Shown here one piece after another: positions 8,501 to 16,646 of a stretch of 62,935 nucleotides of DNA. The translations under genes and the position numbers were made by a program. Below the pieces are notes generated by a model. The model saw only the letters and a program-made list of their open reading frames with translations, did no database searches and had not been told where the DNA came from. The DNA comes from Methylophaga lonarensis MPL (GTDB lineage Bacteria; Pseudomonadota; Gammaproteobacteria; Nitrosococcales; Methylophagaceae): positions 1-62,935 of the forward strand of contig NZ_APHR01000027.1 in assembly GCF_000349205.1 (NCBI RefSeq), read 5' to 3'. Positions within the stretch are counted from its first letter, which is position 1; every line of letters starts with the position of its first letter.

Positions 8501-9400
8501 TTACTGAACTGCGGATGTCTCTCGTATTCTGGCCAGTTCAATGACCTGGCTGATGGCATCGACAATAATCTCAGGTTGCTGTTGCGGTATGGCATGTCCG
8601 CTTTTGTGCGCAAAAATGTGTCTGCTGAGCGGCGACAAGCGGGTCAAATCCTGCTGGAGTCGGGTCCAGATTTTCTCGCGTTGCGCGGCAGCTTCATTAC
8701 CCATCCAATCAGATCGCCCGCGGCTGATAACAATGAGAGGAATGCTGGGAATCACTGCATTCTGTTGTACTTGTGTGGCGCTTTGATGCATGGCGGTGAT
8801 TTCCGCCACTGAGGCGCGGTAGGCACGTTCTCTTAACATGACATGCTTGTCTGCGTGATAATCGATCTCACTGCTTTTTTGCAGAATCAACACATTGGAG
8901 CCGCGTCCAGGGTTCTGGGGCAGTTTGATTTCAAGCTGCTCATGCTGACGCTCATGTGATGAATCCACCAGAATCATGCCTGCAATATCGTCTGGATTAT
9001 TGGCGGCGAACAGACGGACGTTATAGCCGCCAAAAGAGTGGCCCACCATTACGTACGGAGGTGGGATGTCAGCATTTTTCAGTAATACCTCAAGCTCCGA
9101 GACGATACGGGAACTGTCTCTGGGGCGGGGGCCAAAGTCACTCCATCCATAACCAGGCCGATCAAACACGCACACTTTGCTGGTACTGGCAGCGGCAACC
9201 TGCACAGGTAACCAGTCTGTGGAGTCATCCCCCAGTCCGACGTCGATGATAACCGTGGGCGCACCTTCGCCTTTGCAATGAATATGCAGTTTGTAGCCAC
9301 CGACATCATGGCGTTCCCCAGGCATTGGCGGAAATGCAAAAGCGCTACCTGACAGGCTGACGGCCAAAGCAAAAAAAACAGAATTAATGGAAAAGGACAT
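8501..9400 (-). CDS. Secreted alpha/beta hydrolase
   Basis: This 299-residue alpha/beta fold hydrolase starts with a signal peptide (residues 1-22, cleavage likely after AFA). The nucleophile elbow GHSFGG places Ser at about 112, the DRPGYGWSDFGP oxyanion segment lies at 80-91, and the final His lies in SGHAIPQQQPE. The substrate is unknown; the closest general type is the esterase/haloperoxidase-like group. ATG 9400 follows GTGGAG at a good distance, and an ATG further upstream would break the signal peptide. It stands alone between rnd and the glutaredoxin-like gene, both on the same strand. Confidence 0.85.
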   Translation of the reverse strand: MSFSINSVFFALAVSLSGSAFAFPPMPGERHDVGGYKLHIHCKGEGAPTVIIDVGLGDDSTDWLPVQVAAASTSKVCVFDRPGYGWSDFGPRPRDSSRIVSELEVLLKNADIPPPYVMVGHSFGGYNVRLFAANNPDDIAGMILVDSSHERQHEQLEIKLPQNPGRGSNVLILQKSSEIDYHADKHVMLRERAYRASVAEITAMHQSATQVQQNAVIPSIPLIVISRGRSDWMGNEAAAQREKIWTRLQQDLTRLSPLSRHIFAHKSGHAIPQQQPEIIVDAISQVIELARIRETSAVQ

Positions 9401-9511
9401 GGCGACTCCACGATACCCATGATGTCCCAATGAGATTGTGTTGCAAGCAACAAAGTTCCGTTGGTTGCAGCCAGCATTTGATGAACTAAGTTTCTGAATT
9501 TAATTTGCTTA

Positions 9512-9760
9512 TTAGACTCTGGCGTCCATATTCAGAAATGCCAATATGGCGTCTTCGTCAAAGGGCCAATTGAGTTCATGACCCTTACCGCTGCGCAGTA
9601 CCGGGATTCGGATTCCATATTGTTCGACCAGCTGGTCGTTGTCACCAATCTCAACCAGCTCCAGCTGATAGTCTGGGCTCAATCCGGCGTTATGTATTGT
9701 CTGTTCAGCCAGTTCGCAGAGATGGCAACCTGCAGTGGTGAATAATTGCAGTTTGATCAT
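9512..9760 (-). CDS. Glutaredoxin-like thioredoxin-fold protein (DUF836)
   Basis: This small 82-residue protein has a thioredoxin fold of the glutaredoxin/DUF836 family. The redox motif CHLC lies at residues 12-15 (TTAGCHLCELA), and the cis-proline region is RIPVLRSG. The physiological partner is unknown. Its ATG overlaps the moaB stop by four bases (9757-9760), so the two are translationally coupled. Confidence 0.88.
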   Translation of the reverse strand: MIKLQLFTTAGCHLCELAEQTIHNAGLSPDYQLELVEIGDNDQLVEQYGIRIPVLRSGKGHELNWPFDEDAILAFLNMDARV

Positions 9761-10272
9761 TTTTCGCGCAATCGAGGCATCAAATCAACAAAGTTGCAGG
9801 GTTTGTGGCGAGCATCCAGTTGATGGATCAAAATTTCATCCCATGCGGTCATACAAGCACCAGATGAGCCAGGCAAACAAAAAATAAAAGTGCCGTTGGC
9901 GACACCGGCCACTGCTCTGGATTGAATGGTGGAAGTGCGAATCGTTGAGTATGAAATCTGCCTGAACAATTCACCAAAACCTTCAATGGTTTTATCAAAC
10001 AAGACGCTGATAGCTTCCGGTGTGCCATCTCGTCCGGTCATGCCTGTGCCACCGGTGGTAATGATGGCCTGAATGTTTTCGTCGGCGATCCATCGCGAAA
10101 CGATGGCGCGAATGGCATATATGTCATCCCGAACGATGGCTTGTTCAGCGAGAAGATGACCGGAGGCGAGCAGGCGCTCGCGCAACAGGGCGCCAGATTT
10201 GTCGTCAGCCGCGCTGCGCGTGTCAGAAACTGTCAAAACTGCAATATTGACGGGAATGAATTCAGCTTGCAT
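9757..10272 (-). CDS. moaB: Molybdopterin adenylyltransferase-type protein MoaB
   Basis: MoaB/Mog-fold proteins bind molybdopterin in molybdenum cofactor synthesis. The 171-residue product has VSDTRS, the TTGGTGMTGRDGTPEAI signature and LPGSSGACMTAWDEIL, which together bind the pterin. Family usage suggests MoaB rather than MogA, though the two are hard to separate by eye. No other molybdenum cofactor gene is nearby. It is divergent from the OmpA-like lipoprotein gene. Confidence 0.9.
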   Translation of the reverse strand: MQAEFIPVNIAVLTVSDTRSAADDKSGALLRERLLASGHLLAEQAIVRDDIYAIRAIVSRWIADENIQAIITTGGTGMTGRDGTPEAISVLFDKTIEGFGELFRQISYSTIRTSTIQSRAVAGVANGTFIFCLPGSSGACMTAWDEILIHQLDARHKPCNFVDLMPRLREK

Positions 10273-10304
10273 CGGAGGATCCGTTTAAGTGCGGGCATTC
10301 AGTA

Positions 10305-10333
10305 TAGTCAGCGAGGGATTGTCGGTCTAGAAT
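10305..10333 (+). promoter_or_regulatory. Putative promoter of the OmpA-like lipoprotein gene
   Basis: TAGTCA (10305-10310) and TAGAAT (10328-10333) are spaced by 17 bases in the divergent region between moaB and the lipoprotein gene. A strong ribosome-binding site, AAGGAG, follows at 10348-10353. Confidence 0.4.
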
Positions 10334-10361
10334 TCATACTGTCACGAAAGGAGAGACGACA

Positions 10362-11048
10362 ATGAAAAAAATAATAAGTGTAAGTGCGTTGACTGTTTTA
10401 CTGACAGCCTGTGCCGCAGATGATCCGAACAAACGCATGAAAACCGGGGCAGCCGTGGGGGCCGCTGCAGGTGCAGCAGCCGGATATGCCGTTGATCGAG
10501 GCACCGGTGGCGCTCTTGTCGGCGCAGCGGTTGGAGCATTAGCCGGCGGTGCGGTTGGTCGGTATATGGACAACCAACAGCGTGAAATGGAAGCCATACT
10601 GGCAGAGCAGGAAACTCAGCATGCTATCGAACTGCAACGAATGGAAGATGAGTCTCTGAAGATTAACGTTTCAAACGAAATATCTTTTGATTTCGATAGC
10701 GCCGCGCTGAAGCCAGCCTTTATGCCGACTCTGGAAAATGTTGCGGGTGTCTTGCAGCGCTACCCAAGAACAGTGATTCATGTCGTAGGACATACCGACA
10801 GCATCGGCTCAGACAGTTACAATATGCAGCTTTCGCAGCGCCGAGCTCAGTCTGTGGCCGATTATTTTTCAGGTCAGGGCGTCACCCAGGATCGACTGGT
10901 TGTGACCGGGCGAGGCAAGACCGAACCGCGCGCAAGCAACGATACCGAGGCTGGACGTCAGCTGAATCGCCGAGTGGAGATATATGTCAAACCGATCATC
11001 GAAGGACAGGAAAGCGAAGCCTACCAAACGCCGCGCAGTTACCAGTGA
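10362..11048 (+). CDS. OmpA-family outer membrane lipoprotein
   Basis: This 228-residue lipoprotein has a lipobox LTAC (Cys at about 17). A glycine-zipper segment follows (residues 27-67, alternating Gly/Ala), then a charged linker and a C-terminal OmpA peptidoglycan-binding domain (about 103-212). The domain has ISFDFDSAALKP, VVGHTDSIGSDSYN and LSQRRAQSV, which include the peptidoglycan-contacting Asp and Arg. It should tether the outer membrane to the wall. Its last 65 bases overlap the start of rlmB in another frame, so the two genes are coupled. Confidence 0.92.
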   Translation: MKKIISVSALTVLLTACAADDPNKRMKTGAAVGAAAGAAAGYAVDRGTGGALVGAAVGALAGGAVGRYMDNQQREMEAILAEQETQHAIELQRMEDESLKINVSNEISFDFDSAALKPAFMPTLENVAGVLQRYPRTVIHVVGHTDSIGSDSYNMQLSQRRAQSVADYFSGQGVTQDRLVVTGRGKTEPRASNDTEAGRQLNRRVEIYVKPIIEGQESEAYQTPRSYQ

Positions 11049-11787
11049 CAACAGCAATCTGATATACGGCCTGCACGCAGTGCAGGCCGCACTTGATGCG
11101 CCATCCAGCCGGGTCATTGAAGTGTGGCTGGCGGATGCGCGGCATGATCAGCGAGTCAAAGCAATCGCTGAGTCAGCAGACAGACTGGGTTTAAAAACAC
11201 ATGCTGTTGAACGCGAGCAGCTGGACGAACTACTGCCTGACAAAATACATCAGGGCTGTATTGCTCGCTGTAAGCCACTCGAAGCCTTGGGAGAAATTGA
11301 GCTGGGCATGTTGCTTGATGATCTTGAGCAGCAACCGCTATTGCTGATTTTGGATGGCGTTCAGGACCCACACAATCTCGGCGCTTGTTTGCGAACAGCA
11401 GAAGCAGCTGGTGCACATGCAGTGATTGCACCCAAGGATAGAGCTTCAGGTCTGACGGCAACTGCGATCAAGATATCCAGTGGATCTGCCGAGCGATTGC
11501 CATTTTTTCAGGTGACCAATCTGGCCCGAGTGTTACGCGAGCTTCAGCAGCGTGGAATATGGATCATCGGTACTTCCGGGGAGAGTGAGCAATCGCTGTA
11601 CCAGTCCGGATTGACCGGACCGGTCGCAATTGTACTGGGCGCAGAAGGTAAAGGTATCCGCCGGCTGACCCGAGAGCATTGTGACGAAGTGGTGTTTATT
11701 CCAATGCAAGGACAGACCGAGAGTCTCAATGTTTCTGTCGCGGCCGGTGTCTGTTTGTATGAAGCCTATCGTCAGCGTCTCTTGTGA
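10984..11787 (+). CDS. rlmB: 23S rRNA 2'-O-methyltransferase RlmB
   Basis: RlmB methylates the 2'-OH of a 23S rRNA guanosine (G2251 in E. coli). It is a SPOUT/TrmH enzyme of 267 residues. Visible features are the N-terminal substrate-binding region from LIYGLHAVQAAL, then LDGVQDPHNLGACLRTAEAAG, LGAEGKGI and the knot end SLNVSVAAGVCLYE. ATG 10984 has GGAG five bases upstream and no later in-frame start fits. The first 25 or so residues are therefore a basic extension encoded within the end of the OmpA-like gene. E. coli RlmB starts directly at the IYG segment. Confidence 0.93.
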   Translation: MSNRSSKDRKAKPTKRRAVTSDNSNLIYGLHAVQAALDAPSSRVIEVWLADARHDQRVKAIAESADRLGLKTHAVEREQLDELLPDKIHQGCIARCKPLEALGEIELGMLLDDLEQQPLLLILDGVQDPHNLGACLRTAEAAGAHAVIAPKDRASGLTATAIKISSGSAERLPFFQVTNLARVLRELQQRGIWIIGTSGESEQSLYQSGLTGPVAIVLGAEGKGIRRLTREHCDEVVFIPMQGQTESLNVSVAAGVCLYEAYRQRLL

Positions 11788-11811
11788 CGATCAGTATATA
11801 TAAAGTAGAAT
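11782..11811 (+). promoter_or_regulatory. Putative rpsF operon promoter
   Basis: TTGTGA (11782-11787, overlapping the rlmB stop) and TAGAAT (11806-11811) are spaced by 18 bases. The result is a leader of roughly 75 bases before rpsF. Confidence 0.5.
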
Positions 11812-11849
11812 GCTCGATTGCCTGAGATAAGCTTGGGCAAAAACTCCTT

Positions 11850-11871
11850 GCTTTCCGGAAGCCCGGAAAGC
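11850..11871 (+). promoter_or_regulatory. Leader hairpin of the rpsF operon, candidate S6:S18 site
   Basis: A perfect 9-bp stem (gctttccgg / ccggaaagc) with a four-base loop lies 23 bases before the rpsF start. There is no U tract, so it is not a terminator. Ribosomal proteins S6:S18 are known to bind CCG-containing leader RNA structures before rpsF in many bacteria. The position and the CCG content fit this, but the exact motif is not confirmed. Confidence 0.4.
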
Positions 11872-11894
11872 TGATTAAACCGTGAGGAGCTCTA

Positions 11895-12242
11895 ATGAGA
11901 CATTACGAAATCGTGTTTCTGGTCCACCCTGACCAGAGCGAACAAGTGCCTGCCATGATCGAGCGTTATACCCAAACGCTGACCAGCAACGGTGGCACTA
12001 TTCACCGTCTGGAAGACTGGGGTCGTCGCCAACTGGCTTACCCTATCAACAAGGTTCACAAAGCGCATTACGTGCTGATGAACGTTGAATGTGACGTTGC
12101 CCAGCTGAACGAAGTTACCACTGCGTTCCGCTACAACGATGCGGTTATCCGTCATCTGGTTGTCAACGCTGACGAAGCTGTTACCGAGCCATCACCAATG
12201 ATGCGCAAAGACGAAGACAGCAGACCTGCGCAAGCCAACTAA
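11895..12242 (+). CDS. rpsF: 30S ribosomal protein S6
   Basis: S6 forms a heterodimer with S18 on the platform of the small subunit. The 115-residue product begins [17 protein letters not shown] and contains [14 protein letters not shown] and KAHYVLMN, all family hallmarks. The C-terminus carries a short acidic tail of about 20 residues, as in other proteobacteria. GAGGAG precedes the ATG. It is first in rpsF-rpsR-DUF2232-rplI. Confidence 0.97.
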   Translation: MRHYEIVFLVHPDQSEQVPAMIERYTQTLTSNGGTIHRLEDWGRRQLAYPINKVHKAHYVLMNVECDVAQLNEVTTAFRYNDAVIRHLVVNADEAVTEPSPMMRKDEDSRPAQAN

Positions 12243-12259
12243 AATCTAGGAGAATTCAC

Positions 12260-12487
12260 ATGGCACGTTTTTTCAGACGTAGAAAGTTTTGCCGTTTCAC
12301 CGCTGAAGGTGTGAAACAAATCGATTACAAAGATGTAAACCTGCTCAAGAACTACATCACCGAAACGGGCAAAATCGTGCCCAGCCGCATCACAGGCACC
12401 AAGGCGCGTTACCAGCGTCAACTGTCTACCTGTGTCAAGCGCGCACGGTTCCTGGCGCTGATTCCTTACTGCGATATGCACAAGTAA
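12260..12487 (+). CDS. rpsR: 30S ribosomal protein S18
   Basis: S18 is the partner of S6. The 75-residue product has RRRKFCRF at the N-terminus, [18 protein letters not shown] and the basic [11 protein letters not shown] segment, all standard. The single Cys pair expected for a zinc form is absent, as usual in this class. It lies 17 bases after rpsF with AGGAG upstream. Confidence 0.97.
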   Translation: MARFFRRRKFCRFTAEGVKQIDYKDVNLLKNYITETGKIVPSRITGTKARYQRQLSTCVKRARFLALIPYCDMHK

Positions 12488-12528
12488 GAATCACGGTTCC
12501 TGACATAGCCTAAGCAAGAAACACCAAA

Positions 12529-13449
12529 ATGCTGCGCTCAATGGCCGGTTTTGCGATGAAGGGATTATGGCAGTCCGCCTTTGTGGTGGCGCTGTTGTCC
12601 CTCGGTGCTTTGTTATTGCCGCCACTGTCATACCTCGCTTCAGGGGTTATCGTGCTGGCGACATTGAGAATCGGTCCGGTAGAGGGTGCAAAAGTACTCG
12701 CTGCCGCATTGCTGGTCGCTATTATTGCGGCAAGTTTGATACTGGGGCAGTACAGCCTGGCATTAATCATGTTTGTGACCAGTTGGTTGCCTGTTTATGG
12801 CATCACGCTGGTACTGGGCTACAGTCGCTCCATGACGCTCAGTCTTCTCGCTTCAGCGGGGTTGGGCATTGCAGTGGTGCTGGCAATACATCTGTTCATA
12901 GCAGAACCAGCGGCATGGTGGTTTGGCATGCTGACGCCGCTGATGGAACTGTTGCAAGGCACAGATGGCTGGCAACTGGATCAGGCTCAGACGCAAGCGC
13001 TGTTTTCTGAAATCGCAAAACTGATGACCGGGCTGATGGCAGCGGCTGTAATGCTCAATGTGGTCATTGGTTTACTGATTGGTCGGGCATGGCAGGCGTC
13101 ACTGTATGATCCGGGCGCCTTTGGTAATGAGTTTTGCCAGATTCGTCTCGGCAAACCAGCGGCCTTGCTGACAACAGCGTTGTTATTGCTGACATTACTG
13201 AGTCTGCCGGCTGGCCTGCAGTTTATCGTCGACTGTCTGCCGGTGATGCTGGTTGTGTTTGCCCTGCAGGGTATTGCGATTGCGCATGCATTGGTCAGAC
13301 AGCGCAACAAGTCAAAATTCTGGCTGATCGCGATGTATGTCATGCTGGTATTCATGCTGCCGCAAATGGTGTTATTGCTGGCGATGTTGGGTGTAATCGA
13401 ACAATGGGTTAATTTCCGCAAACATTCTTCTGAGAATAATGCGGAGTAA
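12529..13449 (+). CDS. DUF2232 membrane protein between rpsR and rplI
   Basis: This 306-residue polytopic membrane protein has about eight hydrophobic segments and a hydrophilic stretch only around residues 140-165 and at the C-terminus. Its family, DUF2232, has no established role. Distant similarity to small-molecule uptake (S component-like) membrane proteins has been suggested for the wider clan. In gammaproteobacteria it often sits between rpsR and rplI, as here, so the position is conserved although no link to the ribosome is known. The ATG follows rpsR by 41 bases. Confidence 0.8.
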   Translation: MLRSMAGFAMKGLWQSAFVVALLSLGALLLPPLSYLASGVIVLATLRIGPVEGAKVLAAALLVAIIAASLILGQYSLALIMFVTSWLPVYGITLVLGYSRSMTLSLLASAGLGIAVVLAIHLFIAEPAAWWFGMLTPLMELLQGTDGWQLDQAQTQALFSEIAKLMTGLMAAAVMLNVVIGLLIGRAWQASLYDPGAFGNEFCQIRLGKPAALLTTALLLLTLLSLPAGLQFIVDCLPVMLVVFALQGIAIAHALVRQRNKSKFWLIAMYVMLVFMLPQMVLLLAMLGVIEQWVNFRKHSSENNAE

Positions 13450-13489
13450 ATTTTAAGAGCAGCCACATGCTGCGAATGAGGGTAGAACG

Positions 13490-14038
13490 ATGCAAGTAAT
13501 TTTGCTGGAAAAAGTTCAAAAACTGGGCAATCTGGGCGAAGAAGTTTCTGTAAAATCAGGATTCGGTCGCAACTATCTGGTGCCTAAAGGCAAGGCACTG
13601 CCTGCAACCAAGCGTAACCGCGAAGTGTTTGAATCACGTCGCGCCGAGCTTGAAGCGGCAGCGGCTAAACTGCTGACAGAAGCAGAAGCTCGCAAGACTA
13701 AACTGCTTGCGGCGGGTGATGTTAATATCATGGCTAATGCTGGCGTTGAAGGTAAACTGTTTGGCTCAGTCACTGCTGCTGACATCGCTGACGCATTGAA
13801 TGCGGCTGGCGCTGATGTTGACCGCAACGAAGTGCGTCTGCCAACGGGTGCACTGCGTCATACTGGCGAGTACAAAATTGACATTCAACTACATGCTGAT
13901 GTGGTAGTTGCAGTCAATGTTAACGTCACATCAGAAGCAGAACTGCAAGCGCGTGCAGAAGCTGAAGAAGCCAGAAAAGCTCGTGAAGCTGCTCTGGAAG
14001 AAGCTGAAGCGATTGCCAAGGCGCAAGAGCAAGAATAA
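13490..14038 (+). CDS. rplI: 50S ribosomal protein L9 with extended C-terminus
   Basis: L9 reaches across the large subunit and supports frame maintenance. The N-terminal domain starts [19 protein letters not shown] and contains [13 protein letters not shown]; the C-terminal RNA-binding domain follows a long helix. At 182 residues it is about 33 longer than E. coli L9. The extra part is a charged, Ala/Glu-rich helix (about residues 149-182). A strong terminator follows directly, closing the rpsF operon. Confidence 0.96.
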   Translation: MQVILLEKVQKLGNLGEEVSVKSGFGRNYLVPKGKALPATKRNREVFESRRAELEAAAAKLLTEAEARKTKLLAAGDVNIMANAGVEGKLFGSVTAADIADALNAAGADVDRNEVRLPTGALRHTGEYKIDIQLHADVVVAVNVNVTSEAELQARAEAEEARKAREAALEEAEAIAKAQEQE

Positions 14039-14047
14039 GTATGCCTC

Positions 14048-14082
14048 AGGACGGGCGAGCAACTCGCCCGTCCTGTCTTTTT
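14048..14082 (+). terminator. Intrinsic terminator after rplI
   Basis: A perfect 12-bp GC-rich stem (14048-14059 with 14063-14074) closes a three-base loop and is followed by gtcttttt. It ends the rpsF-rplI operon and separates it from dnaB. Confidence 0.93.
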
Positions 14083-14145
14083 GTCCAACGCCTCTGAATG
14101 ATTGTTGTTCAGGGATTGGATGTTGAGTGAATTGCAAGCATTCAG

Positions 14146-15561
14146 GTGACTGCTGTGGAAGAGATCAACTATTCCGACCCATATCCGGATAATGATACGC
14201 AGGCCCTGAAAGTACCCCCAAACTCCATCGAAGCCGAGCAATCTGTGCTGGGCGGTTTAATGCTCGACAACAGTGCTTGGGAACAAGTCGCTGATATTCT
14301 GGTTGAGCAGGATTTCTACAGACACGATCATCAACTTATTTTCCGTGCTATCCGGACTTTGCTGGATCAAGCGCAACCGGTTGATGTAATCACCCTGGCC
14401 GAGTGGCATGACAAGCACGGTGAACTGGATAAAGTCGGTGAGCTGGCCTATCTGGGTCATCTGGCTGGCAATACGCCCAGTGCTGCAAACATTGCCGCCT
14501 ACGCATCCATCGTGCGTGAGCGCTCTATCCTGCGTCAGCTGATTCAGGTCGGTAACAGTATCTCGAATATGGCGTTCAAGCCGGAAGGGCTGTCGACCGA
14601 GGATATGCTGGATAAGGCTGAACGACACGTTTTTGAGATCGCAGAAAAAGGTGCTCGACGTGGCGGTGGTTTCATCCAGGTCAAAGATGTTTTAACCAAG
14701 GTCGTGGATCGTATTGACACGCTGTTTGAACAAGACAGTGCCATCACGGGTTTGCCAACTGGCTTTATCGATTTTGATGATCAAACGTCAGGGCTGCAGC
14801 CGGCCGACTTGATCATTGTGGCGGGTCGCCCATCCATGGGTAAAACCACCTTTGCCATGAATCTTGCCGAAAATGCAGCCATACACAGCAAGCAGCCGGT
14901 GGCCGTATTCAGTATGGAAATGCCGGCTGACTCACTGGCGATGCGGATGCTGTCCTCACTTGGTCGAATTGATCAGCATCGTCTAAGGACAGGTCGTCTC
15001 AACGATGACGACTGGCCAAGACTGACTTCAGCGATTGCCTTGCTGAATGATGCACCACTATTTATTGACGACACGCCCGCATTGTCACCGACCGAATTAC
15101 GGGCGCGTGCACGTCGGCTCAAACGCGAGCACGGCCTGAGTCTGATTGTGATCGACTACCTGCAATTGATGCAGGGCTCTGGCAAGTCAACCGAGAATCG
15201 TGCGACAGAAATTTCAGAAATTTCACGCTCACTCAAAGCGCTTGCCAAAGAGCTTGAAGTACCCGTCATTGCGCTGTCGCAGCTCAATCGAAGTCTTGAA
15301 CAGCGTCCCAATAAACGTCCGGTGATGTCAGATTTGCGTGAGTCCGGTGCGATTGAGCAGGATGCTGACTTAATTGTGTTTATCTATCGCGATGAAGTCT
15401 ACAACGAAGATTCTGCCGATAAAGGCAAGGCTGAAATCATTATCGGCAAGCAACGTAACGGTCCGATAGGCACAGTTGCACTGACCTTCCAGGGCAAATA
15501 CACACGTTTTGAAAATTTTGCACCCAGTTATTACGACGAATACGCTGATTCCAACGAGTGA
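14146..15561 (+). CDS. dnaB: Replicative DNA helicase DnaB
   Basis: DnaB is the hexameric 5'-3' helicase of the replication fork. The 471-residue product has the N-terminal helical collar domain (about 22-125, PPNSIEAEQSVLGGLML), a linker, and a RecA-type ATPase with Walker A GRPSMGKTT (227-235), Walker B LIVIDYLQLM, and the FIYRDEVYN and IIGKQRNGP segments. No intein is present. The start is a GTG at 14146 with a weak ribosome-binding site; a GTG at 14155 is an alternative. The loader candidate DciA is encoded at 41734-42177. The TGA overlaps the alr ATG. Confidence 0.95.
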   Translation: MTAVEEINYSDPYPDNDTQALKVPPNSIEAEQSVLGGLMLDNSAWEQVADILVEQDFYRHDHQLIFRAIRTLLDQAQPVDVITLAEWHDKHGELDKVGELAYLGHLAGNTPSAANIAAYASIVRERSILRQLIQVGNSISNMAFKPEGLSTEDMLDKAERHVFEIAEKGARRGGGFIQVKDVLTKVVDRIDTLFEQDSAITGLPTGFIDFDDQTSGLQPADLIIVAGRPSMGKTTFAMNLAENAAIHSKQPVAVFSMEMPADSLAMRMLSSLGRIDQHRLRTGRLNDDDWPRLTSAIALLNDAPLFIDDTPALSPTELRARARRLKREHGLSLIVIDYLQLMQGSGKSTENRATEISEISRSLKALAKELEVPVIALSQLNRSLEQRPNKRPVMSDLRESGAIEQDADLIVFIYRDEVYNEDSADKGKAEIIIGKQRNGPIGTVALTFQGKYTRFENFAPSYYDEYADSNE

Positions 15562-16646
15562 TGAACTACCCGTTAGCCTCCATTGACACCGCTGCACTGC
15601 AACATAATCTGCAGCAAGCCAGACGATTTGCTCCAAATAGTCGAATCATGTCCGTTATCAAGGCCAATGGTTATGGTCACGGTTTGCTGCCGATAGCAAA
15701 CGCGCTGCTGGAGACGGATGCCTATGCCGTGGCCAGGCTGGATGAGGCGGTGCTGCTTCGTCAGGGGGGTATTAACCACGCAATTGTGGTGCTGGAGGGG
15801 ATGCATACCCGCGAGCAGTTTCAGTGCGCAATTGATCAACAGATCACGCCGGTATTGCACTTAGCCGAGCATGTCGAATTGCTGTTGAAATGTAATGGAC
15901 AGGTTCCCTTTTGCTGGTTAATGCTGGAAACCGGCATGCACCGGCTTGGCATGCCAGCTGAAGCGTTGCGATTGGCAAAACAACAGTTGAATAGTGCCGG
16001 ATATACCGACCAACAATTGGGTCTGATGAGCCATTTTGCCAATTCCGACTTGTTGGACGATAGTCGCAATAGTGCCCAGATTTCTGTGATGCGTCAGCTG
16101 GTCACAGAAACTGGTTTATCAGCTTGCATGGCCAACTCGGCAGCGATCATCAGTTTGCCAGATGCTCATTATCAATGGGTGCGCCCTGGACTGATGTTGT
16201 ATGGCGTTTCTCCATTTAACGAGCAATCTGCCAAAGACCTTGGTTTGAAACCGGTCATGCAACTGCGCTCGACACTGATTGCCACGCAATTACTCAAACC
16301 GGGCGATCAGGTTGGCTATGGTGGTGAGTGGACAGCCACCAAAGCGACGCGTATGGGCGTTGTCAGTTGTGGTTATGGTGACGGCTATCACCGGCATTTG
16401 AGCAACCGCGGTAATGTGATCATTCGGGACCGACTGCTGCCGGTCATTGGCCGGGTTTCGATGGATACCATTTGCATAGATCTTGAGCATTGCCCGGCAG
16501 CCATGCCAGGTGATGAAGTGTTGTTGTGGGGGAGCACACAATTACCGGTTGAGCAGGTGGCAATGAGTGCCGGGACGATAGCCTATGAACTGCTGTCGGT
16601 GCTGACACAACGAGTGCATAGGGATTATTGCGATGGCCAAAGCTAA
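15561..16646 (+). CDS. alr: Alanine racemase
   Basis: Alr interconverts L- and D-alanine with PLP and feeds Ddl in wall synthesis. The 361-residue product has the PLP lysine at about 34 (SVIKANGYGHG), the GMHRLGMP segment, the second catalytic Tyr in QVGYGGEW, and VSMDTICIDL. The ATG at 15561 overlaps the dnaB stop (TGATG). Its end overlaps radA by 14 bases. Confidence 0.95.
   Translation: MNYPLASIDTAALQHNLQQARRFAPNSRIMSVIKANGYGHGLLPIANALLETDAYAVARLDEAVLLRQGGINHAIVVLEGMHTREQFQCAIDQQITPVLHLAEHVELLLKCNGQVPFCWLMLETGMHRLGMPAEALRLAKQQLNSAGYTDQQLGLMSHFANSDLLDDSRNSAQISVMRQLVTETGLSACMANSAAIISLPDAHYQWVRPGLMLYGVSPFNEQSAKDLGLKPVMQLRSTLIATQLLKPGDQVGYGGEWTATKATRMGVVSCGYGDGYHRHLSNRGNVIIRDRLLPVIGRVSMDTICIDLEHCPAAMPGDEVLLWGSTQLPVEQVAMSAGTIAYELLSVLTQRVHRDYCDGQS

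Noticed and set aside
14048-14082. Hairpin after rplI as a repeat-family element
   Set aside because: It has all features of a simple intrinsic terminator and I saw no copies elsewhere in the window.
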